A stretch of 64,000 bases of DNA from Metaphire vulgaris (GCA_018105865.1 JACLAT010000146.1:36001-100000); one strand, 5' to 3'. Counted from the stretch's first letter, positions 29,816-43,013 are shown. The notes: a model not told the origin generated them from the letters alone. A program made the numbers and translations.

Positions 29816-30149
29816 GAAAAGTCCCAGTTCCCTTTCGGGGCTGACGAGCCCGTCCTGTTCGGGTTTATCTTTGGTTTTCCTTCTTTGGAGTCTTCACCGG
29901 AACCCACGTTAGCCGACCGTTGTCAGGGTTCCTACTGGGTCTGTCCACCTCGCGTAGCGCCCAAGGAGGTACTTCAGTGCAAGCACTTTCACCCCTGATG
30001 GCATAGCCCTAGCAGGCAATCCCTTGCTTGTTCGTTGTCACCCCCTCACCGCTGTGAGGTGTGGGTCGGACTTTGAAAGGCTCGATACGTGGATTCCCTT
30101 CAATAAAAATAACGTCCTTACTAATGTATACTCTGTCCAGTGTTGTTTT
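29816..30149. other. Flank of the GC-rich minisatellite
   Basis: GC-rich and possibly the untranslated end of a retroelement (CTTCAATAAAAATAACG near 30099). Not assigned. Confidence 0.3.
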
Positions 30150-30795
30150 TAATTGGCGCTTTTGCTAATTAATTAGAATTAGAATTGGTGAGTCCTTTCA
30201 TCTAATTAATTAGAATAAAATTAGATATATGAATTCTCTAAATAATTATAATTAGCAAATTTTGATCTAATTAAGTTAATTAGCAGCTTAATTAGATCAG
30301 AAATGACGATGGTTACGAATTGTCAAATGACAAATGACATATGACAATTAATGCAGTCGAGTTATAAACAGTTTCAGCATCAAATGACAAATGATGCAGT
30401 CGAGTTATAGACATTCTTAACAGTCAGCTGGCAATGTTAATCAACTTGTCTCTGTTGCATTTGGCAATGACAAGCAACTCTTTCCCTTTCTTTGTCTTTT
30501 CTGCATCACAAGTTTTGTACTTGCAAGAAGTACATAGCTATGCATGACTAATAAAATTCAACGTCACCCTTATTGATTTTCAGGACTGCGATCTAAGTAT
30601 ATAAGCAAGCACTTTATTTCCAACCTGTTAGATTATTAAGATTATAAAATATATTTTGATTTAATTATAATTATTTCTAATTAATTAGAATTAGTTTTAA
30701 AATCTAATTAATTACAATTGTAATTACATGAACAGATTTTCTAATTAATTAATTAGAATTAGAATTAGCACACATTCTAATTAATTAGCTGTCAA
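30150..30795. mobile_element. Putative MITE with TAATTAATTAG arms
   Basis: Two AT-rich arms full of CTAATTAATTAGAATTAG (30165-30310 and 30670-30790) in largely self-complementary form enclose a less repetitive core with a doubled TGATGCAGTCGAGTTATA phrase. No TIR boundary or target duplication was fixed. Confidence 0.4.
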
Positions 30796-30899
30796 CATCT
30801 TTGTCCAATAGACGGTAACCTTTAGTTCCATCAGGATATCCGACAAGATGAGCTTGCCTTATCATCTAATTTTTGTCTTCTTTCGGCAGGTATTGCCAT

Positions 30900-31616
30900 G
30901 TATGCTGTATATCCGAATGGTTTCATATAATCTCACTATGATTTCTTTCCTGTCCACATATCATAAGGATTCGTTGTGTTGTCTTTTGTAGGCAATCGAT
31001 TCTGCATATGATTTGCAGTATTCAGTGCTTCACTCCAATACTTCTCTGGCATTTCTGTATCTATAAGCATAGTCCTTATCATTTCTATTAAGTACCTGTT
31101 TTTCCTTTCCGCGCACCAATTCTGTTCAGGTGTATAAAGATGTGTAAATTATGCTTGAATTCCTTCTTCTTTCAGAAATTTGTGAAGTTCTTTTCTAACG
31201 TATTCACCTCCACGATCTGACCAGATTCGCTGTGGAGTTTTCTTAAATTTAGTATCACATACCTTACGTATTCTTTAATTCTGTTAGGCACTTCTTATTT
31301 CTGTTTTAGCAAATACACTTTGCAGCATTTACTGTCGTCGTCAATCATCGTCATGAAATACCTTGCACCTCCTGGGGTAGTTGTCTTTATAGGTTCACAC
31401 ACTCACACATCTGTATGTATTAGGTCAAATTTTTTCTGTAGTTATTGATTCTGACTTTCTTGGAAGAGATTTCTTTGTCATCTTTGCCTTTATACAGCAT
31501 TCGCATCTTTCGATTACTAGACAATTTTCCACATGAAAATTAACAGCTAGATCCTCTGTTTCTAGTCGCCTTATGACATTTGGGTCTCTATGCCCAAGTC
31601 GTCCATGCAGGGCCAC
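30900..31616 (-). mobile_element. Ty1/Copia pol fragment (integrase)
   Basis: The minus strand encodes a GAG-pre-integrase zinc segment (HGRLGH … CECCIKAKM at 31616-31425). After stops and frameshifts comes integrase core sequence: 'SDRGGEYVRKELHKFL' near 31215 and 'TPEQNWCAERKNR' near 31100, where the usual NG is NW. No LTRs were recognised. It is a dead fragment of an LTR retrotransposon. Confidence 0.8.
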
Positions 31617-31639
31617 AACGGCACCACGGCTGATACTCC

Positions 31640-31770
31640 GAGCATTATCATGGGTTGGGGTATAGTTGAGATGTTATAGCGCTTTGGTTGTTGGCCTCAG
31701 CCTAGTTATAGCGCTATAGAAATCGTCCATGAATGAATGAATGAGTGAATCAATCAATCAATCAATACCT
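31640..31770 (+). mobile_element. LINE 3' end with AATG/AATC tail
   Basis: Ends GTTATAGCGCTATAGAAATC, then AATGAATGAATGAGTGAATC and AATC repeats. Carries the GCGCTATAGAA terminal motif shared by most CR1/L2-like copies in this window. Confidence 0.65.
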
Positions 31771-32206
31771 TTGGAAATCGCTTTCTACCTTTTCCGTAAC
31801 TTTTACCTTCATCACTAGTCAGCTGACCATTCTATCGCTGAACTGTGCAATCAATTCCAAGAAGCATATTGGACGGTTCTCTAACGACGATACCGCCATT
31901 TATTGTTAGTCGAGGCGACCAGTTTGATTCCATTACCGCCCTGTAAACGTTCTACAGTGTTTACATTTTAATGGTACGTAAAACAAAGTCCAGTCTACTC
32001 TGTTTTCGGCTGCAAAAACTGATATAGACGCCTTTTCGATTCTCTGGAGTATTATAATGTTCTTATCTGCCTTGGACTACTTCAAGACTGACTGTAGGTC
32101 ATTCCATTGAAATTCGAAACTTTCGCTCATTAGCTGGAGAAAAATTTTCTTTACACAAGACTCAATAAGGAAGAAACCGAAAATCATCTATTCGGAATCT
32201 CGTATC

Positions 32207-32207
<1 letters not shown>
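31771..32207. other. Spacer, possibly more decayed Copia sequence
   Basis: No frame could be followed confidently. Confidence 0.3.
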
Positions 32208-32269
<62 letters not shown>

Positions 32270-32277
32270 AATAATAA
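32208..32277. repeat. AAT trinucleotide microsatellite
   Basis: About 23 AAT units, possibly the tail of an unrecognised LINE. Confidence 0.95.
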
Positions 32278-32365
32278 TGTGATTTTAAGTGGTTTAGTAG
32301 GCTAAGCAAGCCTGTGTGAAAACCACTGTATCGGTGACATCACAAACCCTAGATTTTTACAGTAA

Positions 32366-32476
32366 AATATTTGGGCCCACGTATATGGAATGGACTTCCC
32401 ACACTGCTTAAGAATATGTCTAATTTACTGCGGTTTAAAACATGCTTAGAAATGCATCTAATTGATCAATATTAAT
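32366..32476 (+). mobile_element. LINE ORF2 C-terminal relic
   Basis: The frame reads IWNGLPTLLKNMSNLLRFKT then CLEMHLIDQY and stop, matching the WN.LP..+.......FK..LK..L end of LINE polyproteins. Confidence 0.6.
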
Positions 32477-33744
32477 CTCCTTCTTGTAAAATTAATCCTC
32501 GTATTAAATTCATAACTTTAAATTATTGTCATCTTAGAATTATTTCTAACTTTTCTTGAACCACAATCTGGATAATCTCCTAAAGGGAATTTATTTACCC
32601 TCTGTTAGACCTATTTTCACTGATGCTAAGGAAGAGAATTTTACATTACTATCTTAAATTAAAAACTTACCTTTTGATTTAATATATACTAGGTGTTTAC
32701 CCGTCAAAAATGACGGGGGATATTGGCTGTTTTACCACCCAATTTTGTGCAAATGCAATAGGATTTTGCGCAATTAATTAATTTTTCTAACTCGCCGCCT
32801 TTTCCTTCAACCGAGTTAACGCCCATCCGCGTGAATTTTCTGAAACTTGATAGTCAACGTAAGTGTACTGATTAGGCAGTGTCTAAATACATTCAGTGCT
32901 TGATTCTCCTGTTTGCTGTACTGCTTTTTCACTTCGACCAATAGCCTGCTCCTCATTCTCACTTTATTGTCGCAAACCTCGTGAACGCTAGATTTTTTTA
33001 TTTTGCACGGACGGTTAGAAAGAGGAATAAAAAGGCTAAAAATGGTGCAAATCTCATCTTCTTAGCTCTTATATAGCCTGAGATATAGCAAATTCAAAAA
33101 AGTAGGAAACTAAAATTAAAATATTTAATGGAACAGAAATCGATTTAGGAATTCAGTCATGATCCAGCAATAGCATCAATGGGAATGGACATAATGCCTT
33201 CGCAGGATCATGTAATTTTGATCAGAATTCTCAGAATTCAAAACTTTCGCGAAATTCACCGATAATAATTATGTTCAAACATTGGGGTTATCGGGTTAGA
33301 ATTGATAGATCTTTGCAAATGTCAACCGATTTTCAAACTTTTTGGTTTATTTTGTTCCTCTGACATCCCTTTACAACTTTGCCGCTGACCAAAGTGGGGT
33401 TACCACTGAAAATATTTAGCTAGGGGCTATAAAAATGTTTTAGGGAGAGGGTGATATTTTAGACCGTAAAGTGGACTCTACCCCCAATTTTTTTTTGCAC
33501 GGACGGTTAGAAAGAGGAATAAACAATCTAAACAATGGTGCAAACCTCATCTTTTTAACTCCTACATAGCCTGAGATATAGCAAATTTAAAACGTTACAG
33601 CAATCATTTGTGAAGAACGCTTTTCAAAAAATCAAATCCCCAGTACGGTGATTTATGTCTGAAAATTTAATCCCCACTTGAGGGGGTTAAATTTAAAAAT
33701 AGATATTGAGGCTAGGAAGGAATAAATATATATAATAACGAAGG
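32477..33744. other. Spacer with a 100-bp direct repeat
   Basis: Blocks 33001-33099 and 33493-33591 (GCACGGACGGTTAGAAAGAG … AGCCTGAGATATAGCAAATT) are about 85-90 percent alike in direct orientation. Nothing else was recognised. Confidence 0.55.
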
Positions 33745-34315
33745 GCAGGGCATTGGGAGAAGGAAGGGAGGTTTGGGAGGAGGAAAGTGGGTTATACGGG
33801 TTTTCGGAGCAGCGTTGTGTAGGTTTGGGAACGGGGTTTGTGGTCGTAGGTTTGGGAACAGGGTTTGGGGCCGGTGGGGTAGGGCGGAGCGGTGATGGGT
33901 TGGGGTCGGGGAGATTGGTAAAGGATGGCGAGAGGGAATGGGGTTGGGAGAGGGATGGTGAGAGGGAATGGGAACGGGGTTTGGGGCCTGTGGGGTAGGC
34001 AGGACAGGTATGGGTTGGGGCCTGGGGCGATTGGGAGAGGGATGGGGAGAGGGAATGGGTTGGGAGAGGGAAGGGAACGGGGTTTGGGGCCTGTAGGGTA
34101 GGGTGGGGCGGGTATAGGTTGGGGCCTGGGCGGGAATGTGTTGGAGCCAGGGGCGATTGGGAGATGAATGGGGAGAGGCAAGAGGGATTGGGAGAGAGAT
34201 GGGGAGAGGGAAGAGGGAACGGGGGTTTGGGGCCTGTGGGGCGGGGCAGGGCGGGTATGGGTTGTGGCCTGGTCGATTGGGAGAGGGAATGGGTGAGGGA
34301 AGGGGACGGGGGTTT
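33745..34315 (+). repeat. G-rich minisatellite with quadruplex potential
   Basis: About eight imperfect units containing GGGGTTTGGGGCCTGTGGGG and GGGAGAGGGATGGGGAGAGG. The minus-strand Pro-rich open frames (up to 274 codons) arise from the repeat. Lies immediately outside the second TIR transposon. Confidence 0.9.
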
Positions 34316-34453
34316 AAGCTGCAATTAAGACGCTTCGTTAAACGCTCCGTTTTGATTAAACAATATTTGGTTGTCAATGACAACAGCGTCTTGCAGTACC
34401 CTCCATGTTGCCGTCGGACGGACGGACATCGAGAATTGTATATATATATATAA

Positions 34454-36832
34454 CACTGGTCAACAACTTTTATGCAAATTTTTGTTTCCTCTACAAATTT
34501 TGGTGAAACTAATAGATTTTGACTTGCTGAACACAAATATGTAATTAGAATTTCTGTATCACGTAAGGTTTTTAAGAAATCGACAATTTAGCATTTAGTA
34601 TTGTAACGTCTTCTGCAACATAATCCTACAGAAGGATCTAGGCAATAATGACAAGACATGAGAAAATTAGAAATGCTTTGCTGTAGATTTTCGTTTGTAG
34701 TCACTGTCCTGTGCTTCACGTATCAGTGACCAACAGTAGTCTCCGAGCATAGACGGACTCCACTTTCCCTGGTAGCGTTTCTCGATGCTGGCAATGTCTT
34801 TGTTAAATCTTTCACCATGTTCATCACTGTCGGCGCCGAGATTGTCTGGGAAGAAGTCCAAGTGAGAATGAAGGAAGTATATCTTCAGTGACATGTTGCA
34901 TTTCATTGTCTTGTAAGCTTGTAGCAGATTTCCAACTTGTGCAACATAGTTTGGCGCCTTGTAGTTGCCCAGAAAGTTAGCAACAACATCCCTGAAGGCT
35001 GTCCAGGCAACATGCTCGGCACCCTGCAGAAGGCCCTCAAAGTGACTGTCCTTGAGCATCTCTCGAATCTGTGGGCCAACAAAAACGCCTTCTTTTATTT
35101 TAGCATCACTGGTGCGTGGAAACCTCTGTCGTAAGTATGTAAAGGCTTCACTTTCTTTGTTCATTGCTTTGACAAAGTTTTTCATTAACCCAAGTTTGAT
35201 GTGCAAAGGTGGGAGATAAATGTTCTTCGGATCAACGAGAGGATCATGTTTAACGTTCTTCTGTCCTGGAACCAAGTCCCTGCGAGGTGGCCAGACCTTT
35301 CTCACATAATGTGAATCTCTAGCTCGGCTGTCCCACTCGCAAAGAAAGCAGCAGTACTTGGTGTAGCCTAGCTGCAGACCGAGTAGAATTGCAACAAATT
35401 TCAGATCTCCACATATATTCCAGTTGTATCTCGAGTATTTTATGTGTTTCAATAACAGCTGCATGTTCTCATATGTTTCCTTCATGTAAGCAGCATGTCC
35501 AATGGGTACTGAAGGGTATGAACTGCCATTGTGCAGCAAAACAGCCTTTAAACTTAACAGCGAAGAGTAAACAAAAAGTCGCCATTCGGATGGATTGTTC
35601 TTACAGCCGAAAGCAATCCATCAATGTCAATGCAAAAAGTATGACTGTCGATTTTTTGAAGAATCGAGTCAAGTCTTCATGCCGTTTACGAAATACTGAA
35701 ATTTTTGTACCTGGAGAGAGCAGATTCCATCCTTGCAACCTAGATCCAAGCAATTCTGCTTGATTTTTTGACAAATCTAAGTCTCTGACCAGATCATTGA
35801 TCTTTGCCTGAGAAATCAAATGAGGATTGCTGGATGTCGTGGCTCAAACTCTGGGTCTTCCGTAGCTGAATCATCAACTATCTGCAGCATTTCATCTGTC
35901 TCTGCATGCTCGTCCTCGTCCTTCAGTGTCCAAAACTCGGGTGGTTTGGAACAGGAAGACTCTCGTCGTGTGGAACTGGTCTCATTGCCGAGGCAAGGTT
36001 AGGATACTCAATAGACTTCCTATTCTTTGAAGAAAATCCTGTAACATTCGTCATGCAGAAATAGCAATCCGTTACATGATTATTCTGCTCCCTCCATATC
36101 ATTGGTATGGCGAATGGCATGGATGGACGCTTACCTGCAAGCCAAGCTCGCAGACTGGTAGCACAAGATGAACAACATATATGAGGTGCCCATACTTTGT
36201 CCTGGTCGCCAATTTTGCATCCAAAGTATAACTCATATCCTTTCTTTATGATTGCTGTCATACTCCGCTTCTGTGATTTCAACGTAAACTCTCCACAGAT
36301 GTAGCAGAACGTGTCACTGCTATTGCGACATCGACGCGACATTTCAGAAACTTTAATTAAATTAGTTAATATATTCAATTCACAGCCTTTAACTAAACAG
36401 TTATATCTCATCAAATAGAAAGACTGCAGCTGCTTCCTAGTGCTGCTTGGTATTTATGTAGGACTGCATAACCATAGCAACAATACATGCTAGGCATGTA
36501 GTCTTGAAGACAGGTTTGGGCGCGTCTGGGCATGTCTGGACATACCTAATTATACTAATTTTCAAAATCCATGTAGTTAAGTGAGCCAGCAGTGCATATT
36601 ACATCTGTTATGGCGGTCACATAAGATTCTTGCCTAACCTGAATACCCATAACTCCGATAACTCTCGAAAACCACGATTTTAATATTCTTATAATTTTAA
36701 AATTTAAAATCAGCTTTTTCTCAAAAAACTTACGTGATAGGAAAATTTCAAAATTATTCCTGTAATCAGCATGACAAAATCTACCTGGAACACCAGAAAT
36801 TGCACAGGAAACAAAAACCTTGTTGACCAGCG
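34454..36832 (-). mobile_element. TIR DNA transposon, copy 2 (inverted)
   Basis: Same family as 3004-5390, in opposite orientation and near-identical in sequence. Ends are CACTGGTCAACAA and TTGTTGACCAGCG. Flanks TATAA on both sides (34449-34453, 36833-36837) could be a 5-bp target duplication, unlike the 3-bp TTA of copy 1, so the duplication length is unsettled. Confidence 0.8.
34667..36342 (-). pseudogene. Transposon-encoded protein, copy 2, frameshifted
   Basis: Same protein as in copy 1. Open pieces are 36414-35923 (cysteine-paired N-terminus), 35819-35601 and 35539-34667 (C-terminal part with DEHGERFNKDI, H in copy 1 changed to N). Indels near 35930 and 35600 break the frame; they differ from those in copy 1. 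Confidence 0.65.
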
Positions 36833-36991
36833 TATAATTTAAATTTGCTAAGTCATGTTTAGTTTCAACTTATTTTGATTGTCTAACTTCAAATGAGCAT
36901 TGCTCTGAATTTACTGTCACTGTATTAGGTTTTTTCTATAAATGAACGTAGAATTCTTTGTATCTTCTTACTCGTTTTTGTAAATATTATA

Positions 36992-37620
36992 TGTATTCTT
37001 CTTCTTCTTCAGGTGTCGTGTATGTCTACGTTGACGACTATGGACTTCCATTTCTCTCTGTTGTGTGTTGCTTGTACTGTATGCGTTCTAATTCTGTAGT
37101 TACCCCTTTTACATCAGTCAGTAAACTGCTGATATACGTCATTCTTTGTCTTCCTCTTGATCTTTCTCCATCGACTTTTCCAGTAGTTACCAGGTTTTCT
37201 ATACCTTTCTTCCTCATTATGTGTCCAAAAAATTGAAGTTGTCTTTTACGTATTGTAGATAACAAATTTTCTTTGTGTACCTGCCATTTCGAGTACTAAT
37301 TCAGTTGTTTTCTTTTCAGTCCAAAATATCTTCAACATTTATCTTAAGAACCACATCACTGCAGCTTGAAGCTTTTTCTTTATGACTTTAGAGATAGTCC
37401 ACGTTTCTGCACCATATAACATGACTGGCCAAACATAGCATTCCAGAACCCTAATCATTGTTTTCATTGTTAAATGTCTGTTTGTTACTATGTGTTTTAA
37501 ATTCCCAAAGGCTGCTTTGGCCATTCCTATTTTTGCTTTTATGCCTGATTCACTTTTCGCATCTCCAACCGTAAGCGCACTACAGTCACATCGTATAAAT
37601 ATCGACACGTCTGGAACCGG
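36992..37620 (-). mobile_element. LINE fragment, same family as 20639-21903
   Basis: Minus-strand frames include 'YVWPVMLYGAETWTISKVI' and 'STIRKRQLQFFGHIMRKKG'. The 3' end CACGACACCTGAAGAAGAAG matches that of the unit A intron 5 LINE. 5'-truncated. Confidence 0.75.
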
Positions 37621-38200
37621 ACTACTCTGCCAGATGAAACGGTCGTCACAAAACTACATCCGTTATTTGTGCATCGGAAAAACCAGTTTTACTCTGATCC
37701 CTTTGAGCAATCACATAAGGGAGCAAACCCTGACAAAAAACCAGCAGAAGGCAATAGCAAACCACTGCTGTAACTTACTAAGAATAACTATGGACAAGAA
37801 AAGTGCAAGTGAAGTAGAGAATGTAGAAGAAGAACCACATAATCTATCTACTAGTAGGAAGTGTCCGACGAAGACATCCGAACACAATTATATGTATTAA
37901 TAATTTGAAAAAATAATGTATACTGCATGCATTTTTTGAAATGTTGTATGCACTAAGCATGTAAACAATGTTTTTTGAGTTGAAATAAAGGCAAAGTCAA
38001 CCAAACAATCTTGTCTATTGCCACTGATTTGCAACTTTGTGTACAATTACACAAGTGTTAATGAATACAGTAGTTCACATTAGACTTAGCAATTCATCGA
38101 TTAATTCCTTCATTATAATCTTTTACCATTTGTCAAACTGTTCCATGTCAATGTAAAGTTGAATGCCTGGTATTCTCGTAATATCGCTCCAGGGTGAATA
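37621..38200. other. Spacer, nothing recognised
   Basis: An open stretch of 136 codons across 37490-37900 mixes LINE and unique sequence and has no recognisable domain. Confidence 0.3.
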
Positions 38201-38430
38201 CAGAGATGTCAATGGGTCCATTGTTTAGAACCCAATCCAACCCACCCAACCCATCAAATCTCCAACCCAACCCATGCCGATAATAGGCTTACTTGACCCA
38301 ACCCAACCCGCTGTAATGACTTATTTGCTGACCCAACCCAACCCACTATTAATATGGAAAAGTCTGACCCAACCCAATCCAACCTAACCCAACCCAACAA
38401 ACCCATGGGTTAACCCAACCCATGGACATC
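38201..38430. mobile_element. AACCC-rich inverted-repeat element
   Basis: Ends GATGTCAATGGGT and ACCCATGGACATC (one mismatch) enclose irregular AACCCAACCC repeats. The left end CAGAGATGTC resembles hAT termini, but no 8-bp duplication was found. Confidence 0.5.
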
Positions 38431-38489
38431 AAGCACGAACCTCCATGTTCCTGAAGCGAGGTTTTGAATCAGTTGGCCCTATCCTTTGG

Positions 38490-38668
38490 ATCGCTCTTGA
38501 CGCCAGTATGCGTGGCTTAGCAACTTCTAGTTCTATGACCCTCTTTTTTAAACGACTTAAAACTTATCTCTTTGTCAATATACAGTAATTTGCTGTGGGA
38601 GCGCTTCTGAGTGATTTTTTCAGAAGAGGCGCTATACAAATATTTTTACATTACATTACATTACATCT
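38490..38668 (+). mobile_element. LINE 3' end with ACATT tail
   Basis: C-terminal frame 'MTLFFKRLKTYLFVNIQ' and stop, then GAGGCGCTATACAAATATTT and TTACATTACATTACATT. Same tail as the opposite-strand LINE at 38988-41952. Confidence 0.7.
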
Positions 38669-38985
38669 CTGGGTGAGAATAGATGTGTCTGTCGTATTGT
38701 CGTTATCAAGCTGAACGTAGATTACTGAAAATCTGTTTTTGTTATTTGCAATGTGAAATTATTTAGTGGTCTTTGTCTTATTGTCTTATTTGGTGCGCCA
38801 TCGACTGATGCCCTGGGTATAATGACAGTGGCGCCATTTATTGATTGTCGATGTGAAATATAAGCGCGGGCATCCGAAATGATGCAATATCGTTGACACA
38901 GTGTTACAATAGAGGTATTGTTTTATCTGAGGTAATGTTACATAGCTGTTACTGCTGAATTGTCGGTCGCAATTTCTGATCTAGT
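38669..38985. other. Spacer between two opposed LINEs
   Basis: Carries some LINE-like 3' sequence (GCGCCATCGACTGATGCCC near 38791). No gene. Confidence 0.35.
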
Positions 38986-38987
38986 AT

Positions 38988-41952
38988 ATGTAATGTAATG
39001 TAATGTGACATTTGTAGAGCGCCTCTTCTATTTCTACTCAGAGGCGCTCCTGGCATTGGAGTCACAGGGTAAAGTAATGACACTTTAGCTTTCGCAATGA
39101 GCAGAGCGACGGAGTAAGAAGTGATTCCCGAATGGATGGGTTTAAGACATTCCATAGGGAGGGTCCAGTCACTGCAAAAGCCCGACGCTGGGTAAGAGCA
39201 GTGCGTGATCTGGGGACATAAACATTTTTCTGATCAGTGGAGCGGAGCAGGCGATGAGCAGCAGAAGAGGGTGATTTGAAAAGCTCAGTAATGTAAGACG
39301 GTGCCTGACCTCGAAGTGCTGCAGAAACAATAATTACTTGTTTGAATTTAATGCGGTCAGAAATTGGAAGCTAGTGGAGAGTGTTAAGCATAAAGTCTGA
39401 GATGCTAGAGTAGCGATGAGCTTTAGCCACAAGACGAGCCGCAGCATTTAGGACAGAATGCAGAGTGGAAAGCAGGCTTTTGGGCAAGCCAAGATAAAGA
39501 GAATTGCAACAGTCTAGCCTACTAGCCACAAAAGCATGAACCAGAGATTTGGCTGCAGATAAAGAAAGCGAAGAACGAATAACCCTAATTTGCCTAAGTT
39601 GGTAAAAGCAGGATCGAGAGAGTCTAGCAAAATGCTCTTTGAAGGTCAAGTTACTGTCAAAGTAAATACCAAGGTTTTTGATGCAAGTTGAGAGGGATAG
39701 ATTAGGAAAGAGAGATTTCAGTAAGTCATACTCAATGTTTGAGTGCAGATGTTTAGTACCAAGCCAGATAAGTTGAGTTTTATCAGGGTTCAGTCGAAGT
39801 CTATTGGAAAGCATCCAATCCCGAAGAGTTGGAATTACATTGTCAACTGATTGAGTGAGGAGCTCAGTATAAGAAGAGTGAGGGCAATGTCGGTAAATTT
39901 GAATGTCATCAGCATAGAGGTGCACAGTGAAGCCAAACGAGCTAATTAAAGAGCAAAGGTCAGCAGCATAGAGTATGTACAGCAGAGGACCAAGCACCGA
40001 ACCTTGGGAAACACCAAATGGAACATGAAACCAGTTTGAGCGGGAATGCTCCATAACAATCATTTGAGAACGGTTAGAGAGATATGATGTAAACCACAGA
40101 AGAGCTTGATCAGAAATCCCAAATGAGACTTTGAGACGTTTCAACAATATATCATGATCAACCGAATCGAAAGCGCCTGAGACATCAAAACAGGCAAGCA
40201 ATGTAAGTTCAGACAAGTCAGTGGCAGAGTAGACATCAGAAAGAATTCTAAGAAGAGTCGTTTCAGTTGAGTGATACCGTCTAAAACCAGATTGTGTGGA
40301 AGGAAGAAGGTTTTCAGTATTCAGATAGTGTAACATTTGTGATAAAATAAGCCTTTCAATGGTTTTTGAGAGAAAAGAAAGGTTGGAAATGGGTCGAAAA
40401 TTGAGAGACTCACTAGGATCAAGACCAGGCTTCTTAATGACAGGCAGCACAATGGCTCGTTTTTGGGAGTCAGGAAGACAGCCTTCCCTCAAAGAGCTGT
40501 TGATCATGAGTAAGAGGGATGGGATTAGCTCATCTAAAACCTCAACAAGAATGAATGTTGGCAAAGGATCCAGTTCACATGATTTTAGTTTAGAGTTTTT
40601 TATGACTGTCCTAAGTTCCAATTCTGTCACTTCATTGAATTGTTCAAACTTGGAACTTGTCGACTAGTAGCTTGATTGTGGCATTCCAGCAGTGTCAGCA
40701 CGCACTCGGTCTAATTTCACCGACATTGCATCTTGATAATTGACAGCCGTGAAAATTGGTGGCTCAGAGGCATTTGGCTGCCTGACGAGTATGGAGGACA
40801 ATGTTGACCCAGAGTTTACGTGGATGGCCCGAGTGCTGATGCACAAGATTTTCCCAGTACTGCGATTCTTTGTTATGGTAGCTTTTATGAAGATTTCTGA
40901 CAGAAATAATCCATTCACTGCGATCATCAGGATTCAAGGTTCGCCGATAACGTCTCTCAAGGCGACGAGCTTCCCGACGAAGACGACGACTTTCATTGTC
41001 AAACCAGGGTGTTAGTGGCCGATGCCTGGCTCTCACTGTCTTTTTCGGTAGTAATTTATACAAAATCTTTGAGAGTGAAGCAATATATAAATCGAACAGT
41101 TCCGTTACCGATTTGTTGTCATATGTCACCGCATCCTGACAAAGAGGACTGTTTGCAAGTGAGGTCCGCAGGCGATCCAAGTTTATCGAGCGCCAACCAT
41201 GTAATTGACGAACTGCATAAGTTGGCTTTAAAAGTAGATACGGTAGGTTGAAGGTAACTAGACCGTGATCAGAAATTGTCGGCGGATAAACACAGATGTC
41301 TTTAACGTCACAGTCATCACGCGTTATTACAAGGTCAAGGATGTGACCTTTAATGTGCGTAGGCTCTTCAATGTGTTGCAATAATACAAACTGGCGCAAG
41401 GTTTCTTGGAATTTAATTGCATTCTGATCCACAGAAGAATCCCCATGAATGTTGAAGTCTCCTAGAATTAATTAAAAGCTGACTGTTTCTAGTAGCCACT
41501 GATTCAAGAACAGATTGAAGTTCATAAGAAATTGTGATGTGACAGCTTGCGATCCCGGACGTATAGATGGCCAACAGAGTAATTGGTCCACAGGAAGTGG
41601 ACACCTTCAAAGCAAGCACCTCAAACGTTGTAGGCATCTGAAACACCAAATCAAGTTCCGAGGCCTTCGTACATTTTCGAGTGTAGATGAGGATGCCTCC
41701 ACCAACTGCTGAACTATTTTAATTGACGGGCTTCCGAGCCTGGCCAAATATTGTGAATTCAGGAGGAGCAGCACGTTGGACTGCAACACCTTCAAGCTTC
41801 AGATGCCATGATTCCGTAACGACAATGGCATCAAGCTGCAAATCCAGAATGGTGGCCAGAAGATCCAAATGCTTTCTTGTTAAGGAACGAAGGTTCCAAG
41901 TGGCGACTCGGAGACCAGAGAAGCCGTTCGTCAAATCACAGGGAGATGACAT
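38988..41952 (-). mobile_element. CR1/L2-like LINE, near-complete ORF2
   Basis: Begins at the apurinic endonuclease start ('RVATWNLRSLTRKHLDLLAT', 'DAIVVTESWH'). It runs through endonuclease pieces in three frames (ISDHGLVTFNL, LTPWFDNESRRLRRE) into a 419-codon open reverse-transcriptase frame (40630-39371) with 'LNFRPISNLSFLSKTIERL', 'CFDVSGAFDSVDHDILLKRL', 'VSQGSVLGPLLYILY' and the catalytic 'HLYADDIQIYRHC'. The tail is ACATT repeats. Frameshifts in the endonuclease make it inactive. ORF1 was not found. Confidence 0.88.
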
Positions 41953-42070
41953 TGGCTCTTGCTCTTTTCCCCTCCACTTTTCCGCTTATTGCCAAATGCT
42001 CCAGGCTTTCCTTCCTCATTATGTGTCCAAAGAAAAAAAGCTGTCGTTTTTTAATGGTTACCATCAGACT
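41953..42070 (-). mobile_element. Small LINE relic
   Basis: Shares TTCCTTCCTCATTATGTGTC with 37205-37225 (LINE family of 36992-37620). About 120 bp survive. Confidence 0.5.
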
Positions 42071-42229
42071 TTTTTATTCCAAATTCATTTAAGATCTCTT
42101 CAATGGTTTTCTTTTATTTTTTTCTTTTCTTTTCTCTTTTCTTTAAGACTAAAAGCATCTAATATAATACACAGTCATCCACTCTCACATGCTTACTCGG
42201 TAATGTGAGTAGGGTCTAGACTCTAGAAC

Positions 42230-43013
<784 letters not shown>

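Noticed and set aside
33653..34536. Long Pro/Ser-rich minus-strand ORFs (223 and 274 codons)
   Set aside because: They are translations of the G-rich minisatellite; every frame is open because the repeat lacks stop triplets.
39371..40630. 419-codon minus-strand ORF as a host gene
   Set aside because: Reverse transcriptase of a CR1/L2-like LINE (YADDIQIY), with endonuclease upstream.
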